From MPNP01 sp963668325 (GTDB lineage Bacteria > Pseudomonadota > Alphaproteobacteria > Rhodobacterales > Rhodobacteraceae): DNA of 64,000 nucleotides. Under the pieces are notes generated by a model. It saw only the letters and a list, made by a program, of their open reading frames with translations. It was not told the DNA's origin and made no database searches. The position numbers were made by a program, and so were the translations under genes. The stretch lies in contig OY764222.1 in assembly GCA_963668325.1 (NCBI GenBank), forward strand, positions 1,302,001 through 1,366,000. The letters run 5' to 3'. The first letter of the stretch is position 1. The number at the start of each line of letters is the position of its first letter. Below are positions 26,099-34,535 of this stretch, in pieces.

Positions 26099-27067
26099 AT
26101 GAGCCGGCTGGAACAAGCCAACGTCTTGACAAAGGCGCAGCGCGCAAAGCGGCCTAGCAAGACTGCTTGGTTGATCGATCATTTCAAATCAGAATGGCAA
26201 ATTTACGTCATGCTTGCCCCCGCAATCATCTGGTTTGCCATTTTTCTCTACAAACCGATGAATGGGCTGCAAATTGCCTTCAAGGACTATTCGATCTTCC
26301 GAGGTGTTTCCGGTAGCCCTTGGGTCGGATGGGAGCATTTCCAAACCCTGTTTGGCTCGGACCAGTTTATTCGAGCGGTTGGAAACACGATCAAAATCAG
26401 TGCACTGAACCTGCTATTCGGTTTTCCGGCCCCGATCATTCTTGCGTTGATGTTCAATGAAATCTTGAACGCTACTTACAAAAAGGCAGCGCAGACCATT
26501 GTTTACCTTCCACACTTCATCTCATCGGTAATCATCGCCGGTATCGTGATCACGGCTTTCTCACCCTCTGCGGGTATCGTTAACACCATCCTTGGCTGGT
26601 TCGGGATCGACTCGATCTACTTTCTGACCCGTCCGGAATGGTTCCGGCCGATCTTTATCGGGACAGGAATTTGGCAAGAGGCGGGCTTTGGCTCGATTGT
26701 CTTCCTCGCCGCGATAGCAGGGGTCAACCCTTCGCTTTACGAAAGCGCGGTGGTGGATGGTGCGAACCGCTGGCAGATGATGTGGAAAATCACGATTCCG
26801 TCGATCTTGCCGACCATTCTGATCATGCTGATCATACGCATCGGTAACATCATGGAGGTCTCGTTTGAACTGATCATCCTTCTGTATCAGCCGGCGACCT
26901 ATCAAACTGCGGATGTCGTAAACACCTTTATCTATCGTCAAGGTATTCAGGGTGGGCAATACGATATTGCCGCGGCAGCGGGTCTCTTCAATGCGGTCGT
27001 TGCGTTCGTTCTGGTAATGGCTGCGAACTCAATTTCGAAGCGTTACTCGCGAACGTCACTTTGGTGA
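26099..27067 (+). CDS. algM1: Alginate ABC importer permease 1 (AlgM1-like)
   Basis: The 322-residue permease (Sphingomonas AlgM1 is 324) has about six transmembrane helices, a first helix in YVMLAPAIIWFAIFLY and the EAA loop YESAVVDGANRWQMMWKITIPSILP that couples to the ATPase. The family is the LplB/YtcP branch of CUT1 permeases, which handles oligosaccharides and aldouronates. The start is ATG at 26099, directly after the algS stop; an in-frame ATG inside algS is less likely. With AlgM2 it forms the membrane channel. Confidence 0.85.
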   Translation: MSRLEQANVLTKAQRAKRPSKTAWLIDHFKSEWQIYVMLAPAIIWFAIFLYKPMNGLQIAFKDYSIFRGVSGSPWVGWEHFQTLFGSDQFIRAVGNTIKISALNLLFGFPAPIILALMFNEILNATYKKAAQTIVYLPHFISSVIIAGIVITAFSPSAGIVNTILGWFGIDSIYFLTRPEWFRPIFIGTGIWQEAGFGSIVFLAAIAGVNPSLYESAVVDGANRWQMMWKITIPSILPTILIMLIIRIGNIMEVSFELIILLYQPATYQTADVVNTFIYRQGIQGGQYDIAAAAGLFNAVVAFVLVMAANSISKRYSRTSLW

Positions 27068-27077
27068 GGCCTGACAC

Positions 27078-27959
27078 ATGCAAAACATGAATCTCTATTC
27101 ACGTGGTGACAAGTTCTTCGTCAGAATCAACATGGTGCTGGTCGGAATTTTCACGCTCTCGACTTTGTATCCTTTCATCTACATCGGGGCGATGTCGCTC
27201 AGTTCAGGGTTTGCGGCGACATCGGGCCGGGTTGTATTGACACCGATTGATTCTACCATTACAGCCTACAAAATTGTTTTTACAGAGCCGGAATTCTGGC
27301 GAAGCTATCTGAACACCTTCATCTATACGATTGGCGGCACCCTTATGAGCTTGCTGATTGTTATCCCTGGGGCTTACGCCTTGTCACGACCAAAGCTTCT
27401 GGGACGACGTTTCTGGAACCTGGTGGTGGCCTTTACCATGTGGTTCAACGCGGGCATGATTCCGTTTTGGCTGAACATACGGGACCTGGGTTTGCTGGAT
27501 AGTTACTTCGGGATTATCATCGCTTTTGCGGTCAATGCGTTCAACATCATCCTTTTGAGAAACTTTTTCGAGAGCATTCCAACCTCGTTCGAGGAGGCCG
27601 CCCGGATGGACGGTGCCAACGAATTCCAGATCCTTTGGAAGGTTTACATACCACTGTCCAAAGCCGCGATTGCAACCATCACTTTGTTCTGTGTCGTAGC
27701 GCGTTGGAATGGCTTCTTCTGGGCGATGATCCTGCTGTCGGATGAAAGCAAAATTCCGCTCCAGGTTTATCTTCGTCACACGATCCAGAGGCTAAGCGAC
27801 GACGAAGAATTCTCAACAACACTGATTGATGCCCCTTATTCAGTAGAGACCGTGACGGCCGCAATCATAATCTGCTCGATCATACCCGTCCTTATCTTCT
27901 ACCCATTTATTCAGAAGTACTTCAACAAGGGCATCCTATTGGGCGGTGTGAAGGAATAA
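27078..27959 (+). CDS. algM2: Alginate ABC importer permease 2 (AlgM2-like)
   Basis: The 293-residue permease is the same length as Sphingomonas AlgM2. It has about six transmembrane helices, and its EAA loop reads FEEAARMDGANEFQILWKVYIPLSKA. The C terminus IPVLIFYPFIQKYFNKGILLGGVKE is the usual LplC/YtcP ending. It lies 10 bases after algM1 and is the last gene of the algS-algM1-algM2 operon. A large hairpin follows the stop. Confidence 0.87.
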   Translation: MQNMNLYSRGDKFFVRINMVLVGIFTLSTLYPFIYIGAMSLSSGFAATSGRVVLTPIDSTITAYKIVFTEPEFWRSYLNTFIYTIGGTLMSLLIVIPGAYALSRPKLLGRRFWNLVVAFTMWFNAGMIPFWLNIRDLGLLDSYFGIIIAFAVNAFNIILLRNFFESIPTSFEEAARMDGANEFQILWKVYIPLSKAAIATITLFCVVARWNGFFWAMILLSDESKIPLQVYLRHTIQRLSDDEEFSTTLIDAPYSVETVTAAIIICSIIPVLIFYPFIQKYFNKGILLGGVKE

Positions 27960-27995
27960 CCAGTTGGAAGTAAGCGTCGATCAGGATGGTAGGGG

Positions 27996-28048
27996 CGATT
28001 CCCGGCAATGTAGGGAGGATTTAGTCAGACCTAAATTGCCGGGAATCG
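27996..28048. terminator. Long hairpin after algM2
   Basis: CGATTCCCGGCAAT (27996-28009) pairs perfectly with ATTGCCGGGAATCG (28035-28048), giving a 14-bp stem; an inner TAGG/CCTA can extend it. It begins 36 bases after the algM2 stop. There is no following T-run, so it may act as an mRNA 3'-end stabiliser, a factor-assisted terminator or a leftover repeat. Confidence 0.5.
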
Positions 28049-28157
28049 ATAAAGTCCAAAGGTACCTCAATTTAATTTGGCAGTGATTCGTGCAATAATA
28101 TTCTCACCAAAAAACTATCTACTAGGAGAGCAGGATACCTGGGTGCCATATTACTGA

Positions 28158-28715
28158 TCAACAAAGGAGTCTTTTGTCACTACCGGTTGAATAAGGGGCC
28201 ATGTTGTCGGATACCTCCGTTATCCCACAAGGGAAATAGTCCGAACTGTCCAGCACCTTCCTTGTCAGCACCTTGGGTAGATTCTTGATCCGGGCTCCCA
28301 GAGTGGAGGGAATCTTGCGCACCTGCAATTCCTTTTCATTATCCTTGTTGATCATGGCGGCATCAACAACAATGGTAAATTCAACCTCAGGGAAACGCCC
28401 CTTGAGGGCATCAAGAGCCACCACCAGGGATTAGCCTTCAGATTTGTTGCCGGGTAAGATTTCATACCCAACCGGTAGTCCTTCCGGTGTAATCAACTTA
28501 ACCAACAAGATTTGGACTCAATGGTGCTTGCCATCCTCGCTAAACCCTTTGTACCTAAGTTCATCCTCCTGATCACGGGCAAAGGACAGAGTGGTGGTTA
28601 AAGCAACCTCATCATGGATTTCTCTCGCTCTGGAAACATAACAGCTGATACAACACCAATTCCAAAGTTATTTCATCCAATAGTTACTTGCTAACAGATT
28701 ATCCAAGATTGCCCT
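28158..28715 (-). pseudogene. IS1634-like transposase remnant
   Basis: On the minus strand the frames read EVALTTTLSFARDQEDELRY then KGFSEDGKHH-stop, then TPEGLPVGYEILPGNKSEG-stop, then LVVALDALKGRFPEVEFTIV with VVDAAMINKDNEKELQVRKI and GARIKNLPKVLTRKVLD. These blocks and their order match IS1634-type IS4-superfamily transposases, including the acidic residue in VVDAAMI. Several stops and loss of both ends show that it is dead. It marks the right edge of the higher-GC alginate island. Confidence 0.7.
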
Positions 28716-28719
28716 GTGT

Positions 28720-30045
28720 TTAAGGAGCTTCCCATAAGCGGGAAATAGGTACGGCTTGAAAATGCTTGCCAAATGGTACACTGGTCTCACCATCATATAG
28801 AACTACACCTCGAACAAAAGGCGCCCCCACAGCCTTCTGAAGTTTTTGTAACCCACGAAAGTCTTTCCATCTTACAGTTGCAGATGCCTTGACTTCTACT
28901 CCTGCAACAGCACCAGTGGATTGTTGAATCACGATATCTGTTTCATAACCGTCCTTATCTCGGAAATGGGAAAAATCAGTCTTTATTTCTTGCCAACTCC
29001 CTTGCCGTCGCAACTCTTGAAATATAAATGTTTCCAGAAGGTGCCCAAGCAAGACTCTGTCTTTTACAAGGGTTTTGACATCTAAACCCAACAAAGCAGC
29101 AGCCAATCCTGTATCGGTTATATGTAATTTGGGGGATTTAACTAACCGCTTCAGGCGGTTTCCATGCCAAGCAGGGAGGTGTTCAAGCATGAATATCCTT
29201 GTTAGCAACAAGATATACTCGCCTATAGTGGGGCGGCTTATTTCGAATGAAGAGGCTAAATTGCTAAGGTTATAGAGTTGGCCCGTTTGAGCAGCAGCAG
29301 CACGCAAGAGTTTGGGGAGAATATCAAATGAACGGATTTGGACCATATCGCGAACATCTCGTTGCACAAGTGCTTCCACATAATTTTGATACCAATTAGC
29401 TTTGCGCCTGGTAGTTGATCGTTCCAATGCAGCTGGAAATCCTCCAGAAACAATTTTTTCATTTAATTTTGCTCCCATTCGATCAACTCGAAAGGAGGGG
29501 AATCCTTTCCCGAATAGATCTCTTAGGAAGTTTGCATCCAAACATGAGTTATTTGAAGGGTTGGCAAGTTCAAATTGTGTCAAAGGATGTAATGGAACGA
29601 TTTCCATGCGCCCCGCTAAAGACTCTGACAATTGTGGAATGAGAAGGATGTTGGTGGATCCCGTAAGCAAGAATCTCCCTGGAATTCGTTGGCGATCCAC
29701 AGAAATCTTGATAACTTCAAACAAACCCCGAACCCGTTGAATTTCGTCCAGGATAACTGGAAAAGGTAGAGAATCAATGAATCCCAAGGGGTCACTTTGG
29801 GCACTTTCTCTTATAACGGGATCATCAAATGTAAGGTAAGTGTAGCCTTGAAGTCTTTTCTCTATTTGGGGAACCTTCCCCTTAAAGGAGGTGGGGATAC
29901 ATGTGACTTGAGCAAGAGTAGATTTACCACATTGACGTGGACCATGGATCAGTACGACAGGTGAATCTTCTAGGGCTTCAACAAGTCTTTGCTGTATAGA
30001 GCGGGGATATAAGTTGGTTATATTCATATGCTTGTTGTTTATCAC
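28720..30045 (-). CDS. AAA_14 / DUF4143 ATPase
   Basis: The 441-residue protein has Walker A HGPRQCGKSTLAQ, Walker B VILDEIQRV, a sensor in GRFLLTGSTNILL and the C-terminal DUF4143 domain with VEVKASATVRWKDFRGLQKL, a PD-(D/E)xK-like block. These STAND-like ATPases are common in bacteria and archaea, move between genomes, and have no settled function. A GTG at 30045 and an ATG at 30027 are both possible starts. Immediately upstream is an array of about nine degenerate 22-bp units that could be its control region. The gene lies just outside the alginate island, next to a transposase remnant. Confidence 0.85.
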   Translation of the reverse strand: MINNKHMNITNLYPRSIQQRLVEALEDSPVVLIHGPRQCGKSTLAQVTCIPTSFKGKVPQIEKRLQGYTYLTFDDPVIRESAQSDPLGFIDSLPFPVILDEIQRVRGLFEVIKISVDRQRIPGRFLLTGSTNILLIPQLSESLAGRMEIVPLHPLTQFELANPSNNSCLDANFLRDLFGKGFPSFRVDRMGAKLNEKIVSGGFPAALERSTTRRKANWYQNYVEALVQRDVRDMVQIRSFDILPKLLRAAAAQTGQLYNLSNLASSFEISRPTIGEYILLLTRIFMLEHLPAWHGNRLKRLVKSPKLHITDTGLAAALLGLDVKTLVKDRVLLGHLLETFIFQELRRQGSWQEIKTDFSHFRDKDGYETDIVIQQSTGAVAGVEVKASATVRWKDFRGLQKLQKAVGAPFVRGVVLYDGETSVPFGKHFQAVPISRLWEAP

Positions 30046-30050
30046 CTGTC

Positions 30051-30249
30051 GTCCATTTGTAAATTAAGCCCCGTCCAAATGTAAGTTGGAGGGGAGTCCA
30101 ATTGTAAATAATCATTCGGCTAAATGCAAACAATATACCGTCCAAATGTAAATTAAGTGGCGGTCAAATGTAAGGTGAAAGGGAGGCCGATTTAAAACAA
30201 ACATTTGGCCAAATGCAAACTCCCTGCTGCCAAATGGCTCTTACATATG
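30051..30249. repeat. Array of about nine degenerate ~22-bp tandem units
   Basis: Units begin at about 30051, 30073, 30096, 30119, 30140, 30163, 30186, 30208 and 30229, so the period is 21-23 bp. The best-conserved core is GTCCAAATGTAA, with variants such as GTCCATTTGTAA, GTCCAATTGTAA, GCTAAATGCAAA and GCCAAATGCAAA. The rest of each unit varies. The period of about two helical turns would place the cores on one face of the DNA. The array sits directly before the start of the DUF4143 ATPase gene. The remaining 230 bases up to the binding-protein gene are AT-rich and hold nothing I recognise. Confidence 0.7.
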
Positions 30250-30478
30250 ATTCTCAGAAGGTATATTGGGAGAGATTTTTTTTATTTTGTCATGAAATGC
30301 TACATATTTTGAATATTTGTAGCGAATCAGGGACCACTGTAGCTGTAAAATTTAACATACGATAGCCCTGCCATTTGGGTTTAAAGAAATTCTCAAAATT
30401 TTGGCCAGGTACATATTTCAGTTTGTTTATGCATTCTGTTATTATCCAATGGTTTTTATAAAAATTAGGGAGAGTATA

Positions 30479-31393
30479 ATGAAGAGAATTATTAGCTTGA
30501 TCGCCGTTATGGCCACTAGCCTGGTAATGGCTGCATCCTCTGCTTCGGCACAGAAAATTGTGGTTAGCATGAAAGGGCCCGGTGCTGGCAATCCATTCTG
30601 GGCTGCTGTGCAAAGAGGCGCCGAGGAAAAAGCAGCTGAGCTTGGGGTTGAAGTCGTTGTCTTAGCCCCTCCAACCGAATCAGATGTTCCAGCACAAATT
30701 GCCCAGATTGAAGACCAGTTGGTCAAGGGTGCTGCTGGTATTGTTCTTGCCCCAACTGATCCCAATGCTTTGGGACCTGTCGTGGATGAAGCCATTGCTG
30801 ATGGGGTTCCGGTTGTCTTCGTTGACACCAAGGGGGCTAATGAAGGGGTGACCTATATTGGAACGGATAATGCAACCGGGGCATCGCTAGCGGCAACTCA
30901 CATTTGTGAAAATGTTGAAGCTGGATCTGATGTAGCGATTCTACAAGGTATTATTACCCAGTCTACTGGAAAAGCCAGAGCTGACGGGTCCAATGCTGGG
31001 TTAACCGCGTGTGGTCTTAACATTGTTGCTGAACAGACAGCGGAGTGGGACCGTGCCAAAGGATTGGCTGTTATGGAAAATATCCTGACTGGGAATCCCA
31101 ATCTGAAAGCTGTCTTTGCCAGTAATGACAATATGGCCTTGGGAGCAATGGAAGCCATAAAGAATGCCGGTATGCTTGGTGATATCTTTGTTGTTGGATT
31201 TGATGCCAATCCTGATGCTGCCGAAAGTGTCCTAGCAGGTGAAATGGCTGCAACGGTTGCCCAAAATCCATATAATATGGGTGCAATCGGTGTCGAAAGC
31301 ATTGTGCATTTGATCAATGGTGGATCACTTGATCCTGTCATTGATACTGGAACCGTTTTGGTTACTGCTGAGAATGCTGCAGATTACAGATAA
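30479..31393 (+). CDS. Periplasmic sugar-binding protein (RbsB family, Peripla_BP_4)
   Basis: The 304-residue product has a signal peptide (MKRIISLIAVMATSLVMA, cleavage probably near ASSASAQ). Its type I periplasmic-binding fold has KGPGAGNPFWAAVQRGAEEKA, QIAQIEDQLVKGAAGIVLAP, a hinge near GVPVVFVDTKGAN and VFASNDNMALGAMEA. It would feed a CUT2-type importer. No ATPase or permease gene is adjacent, but the pair at 9319-11137 lacks a binding protein, so I infer that these three belong together and were separated by the island. The start is ATG at 30479 after GGGAGAG. The ligand is unknown. Confidence 0.87.
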   Translation: MKRIISLIAVMATSLVMAASSASAQKIVVSMKGPGAGNPFWAAVQRGAEEKAAELGVEVVVLAPPTESDVPAQIAQIEDQLVKGAAGIVLAPTDPNALGPVVDEAIADGVPVVFVDTKGANEGVTYIGTDNATGASLAATHICENVEAGSDVAILQGIITQSTGKARADGSNAGLTACGLNIVAEQTAEWDRAKGLAVMENILTGNPNLKAVFASNDNMALGAMEAIKNAGMLGDIFVVGFDANPDAAESVLAGEMAATVAQNPYNMGAIGVESIVHLINGGSLDPVIDTGTVLVTAENAADYR

Positions 31394-31410
31394 TACTTAG
31401 AAAAAATTTA

Positions 31411-31436
31411 ACCTTGGCTCTTCCTGGGGCCAAGGT
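31411..31436 (+). terminator. Hairpin after the sugar-binding protein gene
   Basis: ACCTTGGC (31411-31418) pairs with GCCAAGGT (31429-31436) around a 10-base loop, 18 bases after the stop. An A-run precedes it but no T-run follows; an mRNA 3'-end structure is likely. Confidence 0.45.
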
Positions 31437-31659
31437 ATTCCATTGAGTTCAACTTCCATCCAGTTAAGAATTTTGTTCATTTCATTTCCTGACCAGCCAA
31501 TGCGACAGAATTTCCATGATTCATAACAGTTAGGATGATAAAATATAAAATTTCATTTGCTTGATTTGGTTTATTGAATCTATAACCCTCTATAGTCGGT
31601 AGTTTACAATGTAAGAAAACCTGTTCAAAGAAATTAACTTTATTTTTCAGGAGAATTGG

Positions 31660-33183
31660 ATGGCAAGAAGGTCGGTCCGTGCAGGGGGTAGGGCTGCAAG
31701 AGTAGCGAAAAGAAGTGCAGAGGAACCGGAAGTTAATCCCGCTCCTCCAGGACAAATAGGTGGGCAATATAAACCACTGACTGAAGAGGGTATTCAAAAT
31801 ATCTATGATCATGCCCTTAGGTTTCTCGAAGAGCTTGGGATGGGAGATGCCCCTGATTTTCTTGTTGATATCTGTGTTGAGAAAGGAGCCTTTGTCAGTT
31901 CTCGTGGAAGGTTATGCTTTCCTAGATCAATGATAGAGGATATTATTGCCAATGCTGCCAAGAAATTCACTCTCCATGGACAGGACAAAACCAGGTCCAT
32001 AGAAATAGGTGGAAACAAGGTTCACTTTGGGACTGGTGGAGCAGCAGTTCAAACACTCGATATGGAGACTGGATTGTACCGTCCCTCAACCCTTCAGGAT
32101 CTATACAATTTTGCCCGCCTGCAGGACAAGCTACACAATATCAGCTGGTTCGCAAGGTGTTGTGTCGCTACTGATTTACCCAATAATTTCGATCTTGATA
32201 TCAATACAGCATTTGCTCTAGCCAAGGGAACAACCAAGCCCATTGCCACATCTTTCTTCATTCATGAGCATGTTGAACCGGTCGTAAAAATGTTTGACAT
32301 GATCGCAGGGGGCGAGGGAACGTTCAGTCAAAGACCATGGTGTTTTGTTCATATCAGTCCGATAATTTCACCATTCAAATATGGTCAGGATGCGGTTGAG
32401 GTTTGCCGAGAATGTGTAAAGCATAACTTGCCGGTAAATTGTATTACCGCAGCTCAAGCCGGGGCAACAGCACCAGCTCCGCCAGCTGGTTTTCTGGTAA
32501 CTTCGGTGGCGGAAACCCTTTCTTCCCTGGCTATGGTTAATTGCTTCAAACCAGGTTATCCCATGATTTTTTCCAATTGGCCATTTGTTGTGGATCTGAG
32601 GACGGGAGCATTTTGTGGCGGTGGAGGTGAAACTGCTACGATGAATGCCGCCAGTGCCCAAATCACCAATTGGTTGGGCCTTCCTTCAGGTGTTGCTTCA
32701 AGTATGAGTGATGCCAAGGCTGTCGATGCGCAAATGGGGGTAGAAAAAGGGATTACGGCACTCTCTGCCGGTTTGGCTGGAGCCAATATGGTTTTTGAAA
32801 GCAGTGGCATGATGGCTTCAATTCTGGGTTGTTCATTTGAAGCCTTTATCCTGGACAATGAAATGCATTCACATATTCACCGATCCATACGAGGAATTGA
32901 AGTCAATGATGAAACAATCAACTATGAAGCCATAACCGGCGCAGTTCTGGGAACCGGGCATTTTCTGGGCGATGATGTTACCATGGCGGCGATGCAAAGA
33001 GATTATTTCTATCCCAGAATTGCAGACCGGGATCCTCCCATTAGCTGGGCAGAAAGAGGTGCCCCAGATATCTGGCAAATAGCCAAGGACAAGGCCAAGG
33101 AAATTCTTGACAGCCATTATCCTATGTACCTACCAACTTCAATTGAACAAGATATCAAGCGCCATTACAATATCTTTATTTGA
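31660..33183 (+). CDS. Trimethylamine methyltransferase (MttB) family protein, non-pyrrolysine type
   Basis: The 507-residue protein matches the MttB family: LTEEGIQNIYDHALRFLEELG near the N terminus, HFGTGGAAVQTLDMETG, WPFVVDLRTGAFCGGGGETA and a C-terminal MAAMQRDYFYPRIADRDPP. The frame is uninterrupted, with no in-frame amber codon, so it belongs to the large non-pyrrolysine group (MtgB-like), of which characterised members demethylate glycine betaine, carnitine or related quaternary amines using a corrinoid protein. No corrinoid protein gene is nearby. The first 40 residues are basic and rich in Arg and Ala. The start is ATG at 31660 after CAGGAG. Confidence 0.85.
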   Translation: MARRSVRAGGRAARVAKRSAEEPEVNPAPPGQIGGQYKPLTEEGIQNIYDHALRFLEELGMGDAPDFLVDICVEKGAFVSSRGRLCFPRSMIEDIIANAAKKFTLHGQDKTRSIEIGGNKVHFGTGGAAVQTLDMETGLYRPSTLQDLYNFARLQDKLHNISWFARCCVATDLPNNFDLDINTAFALAKGTTKPIATSFFIHEHVEPVVKMFDMIAGGEGTFSQRPWCFVHISPIISPFKYGQDAVEVCRECVKHNLPVNCITAAQAGATAPAPPAGFLVTSVAETLSSLAMVNCFKPGYPMIFSNWPFVVDLRTGAFCGGGGETATMNAASAQITNWLGLPSGVASSMSDAKAVDAQMGVEKGITALSAGLAGANMVFESSGMMASILGCSFEAFILDNEMHSHIHRSIRGIEVNDETINYEAITGAVLGTGHFLGDDVTMAAMQRDYFYPRIADRDPPISWAERGAPDIWQIAKDKAKEILDSHYPMYLPTSIEQDIKRHYNIFI

Positions 33184-33231
33184 GCATTAAAGAAGTTTTA
33201 GGGCCAAATTGCAGGCAAATACCCATACAAG

Positions 33232-34527
33232 TCAGTTCAACCACCAAGTTTCTTGAAGGGCAAGTGACCCTGCGAAACTGGCTTTACCAAGAACCTCTTC
33301 TATCCTGAGACATTCATTCCACTTGGCCATCCGTTCCGATCTGGAGAATGATCCTACTTTAAGTTGCCTACACCCAATTCCAGTGGCCAAATGAGATATG
33401 GTTACATCTTCAGTTTCACCCGAGCGAGCTGAAACAATCGTTCCCCATCCGATCTTTCTTGCAACTTTGAAAGCCTTGATGGCTTCTGTTACTGTTCCTA
33501 CCTGGTTTACCTTCAGCAATAAAGCATTACAGGCACCTTCTTTATAAGATTGATTAACCAGCTGTTCAGAAGTTACCAGATAGTCATCCCCGACTATTTG
33601 ATATTTTGTCCCAAATCTTCTTGTGAACTCTATCATTCCCTCTGGATCATTTTCAGCTAAGGGGTCTTCGATTGATACAATTGGATAATCAGTCAGCCAA
33701 CCACTTAGGATCTCAATCCATTGCTCGGTATCATATTTTTTACCTTCCAATCCCAACCTGTATTTGTTTTTTCTGAAAAATTCCGATGCAGCGATATCAA
33801 GGGAAATTACAACTCTGTCGCCCGGTTTTTCGCCTGTTTGTTCTATGGCTCTAACCAGAATTTCCAATGCTTCTTCATTGCAACTGAAATCTGGCCACCA
33901 GCCACCCTCATCTGCGACACCAGCCAATTTTCCCTTTTGTTTGAGTATGGCACCTGCACTATGGTAGATTTCAGAGGTTACCTCTAAAGCTTCTGAAAAA
34001 CTTGAAGCTTTGGGTACCATGACCATAAAATCCTGAATATCCACCCTATTCGCTGCATGGACTCCACCGCCAAAAATTTGAATTTCAGGCAAGGGAACCA
34101 AGGGGGTCGAGCTCGTGATCCTTGCGAATAATTCCCAAAGGGGGATACCTTCCGACTTGGCCCAGGCATCATGAAGAGCTAATGATATGGCAACAAGGGT
34201 GTTACCACCAAATTTCATTTTTTGTTTTGTACCATCCTCATTAATCAGAAACCGATCAATGGCTTCTGCTTCTTCAAAGCGCTTTCCGATCAATAGGGGG
34301 CCTATCTGAGTTACAACAACTTGTACAGATTTGGACACATCCTTGCCCAGAAGTGATTGCCCTCCGTCTCTCAGTTCAATCGCTTCCCTTTTCCCTTTGG
34401 ATGCACCGGCTGGGGCTTGGCCTCGACCTAAATACCCATCGGAAGTTAGAACCTCCACCTCAACGGTTGGAATGCCTCTCGAATCCCAGATTCTTCTGGC
34501 ACTTACCTTTTGAATTGTAGCAGTCAA
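33232..34527 (-). CDS. Enolase homologue with altered active site
   Basis: The 431-residue protein aligns with enolase throughout. The metal ligands are present (Asp in VVISLDIAASE, Glu in VSIEDPLAEND, Asp in IVGDDYLVT), as are the catalytic Glu in ADEGGWWPDF and Lys in LLLKVNQVGT. The normally invariant histidine of SHRSGETED is alanine (residue 367, SARSGETED), the QEFM glutamate is aspartate (IQDFMV), and the mobile loop GASTG is GASKG with another Lys following. It is therefore unlikely to be the housekeeping enolase and may act on a different phosphorylated acid. The start is TTG at 34527, 8 bases after an APH-fold kinase gene on the same strand, so the pair probably works in sequence. 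Confidence 0.85.
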   Translation of the reverse strand: MTATIQKVSARRIWDSRGIPTVEVEVLTSDGYLGRGQAPAGASKGKREAIELRDGGQSLLGKDVSKSVQVVVTQIGPLLIGKRFEEAEAIDRFLINEDGTKQKMKFGGNTLVAISLALHDAWAKSEGIPLWELFARITSSTPLVPLPEIQIFGGGVHAANRVDIQDFMVMVPKASSFSEALEVTSEIYHSAGAILKQKGKLAGVADEGGWWPDFSCNEEALEILVRAIEQTGEKPGDRVVISLDIAASEFFRKNKYRLGLEGKKYDTEQWIEILSGWLTDYPIVSIEDPLAENDPEGMIEFTRRFGTKYQIVGDDYLVTSEQLVNQSYKEGACNALLLKVNQVGTVTEAIKAFKVARKIGWGTIVSARSGETEDVTISHLATGIGCRQLKVGSFSRSERMAKWNECLRIEEVLGKASFAGSLALQETWWLN

Positions 34528-34535
34528 CGGTAAAA

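Noticed and set aside
11314..28715. Integrative element with tRNA attachment sites
   Set aside because: No tRNA gene, integrase or long direct repeats were seen at either border; only transposase remnants.
30051..30249. CRISPR array
   Set aside because: Units are degenerate, only ~22 bp in total and lack identical repeats separated by unique spacers; no cas genes nearby.
31660..33183. Pyrrolysine-containing trimethylamine methyltransferase
   Set aside because: The frame is continuous with no in-frame TAG, so it belongs to the non-pyrrolysine MttB group.
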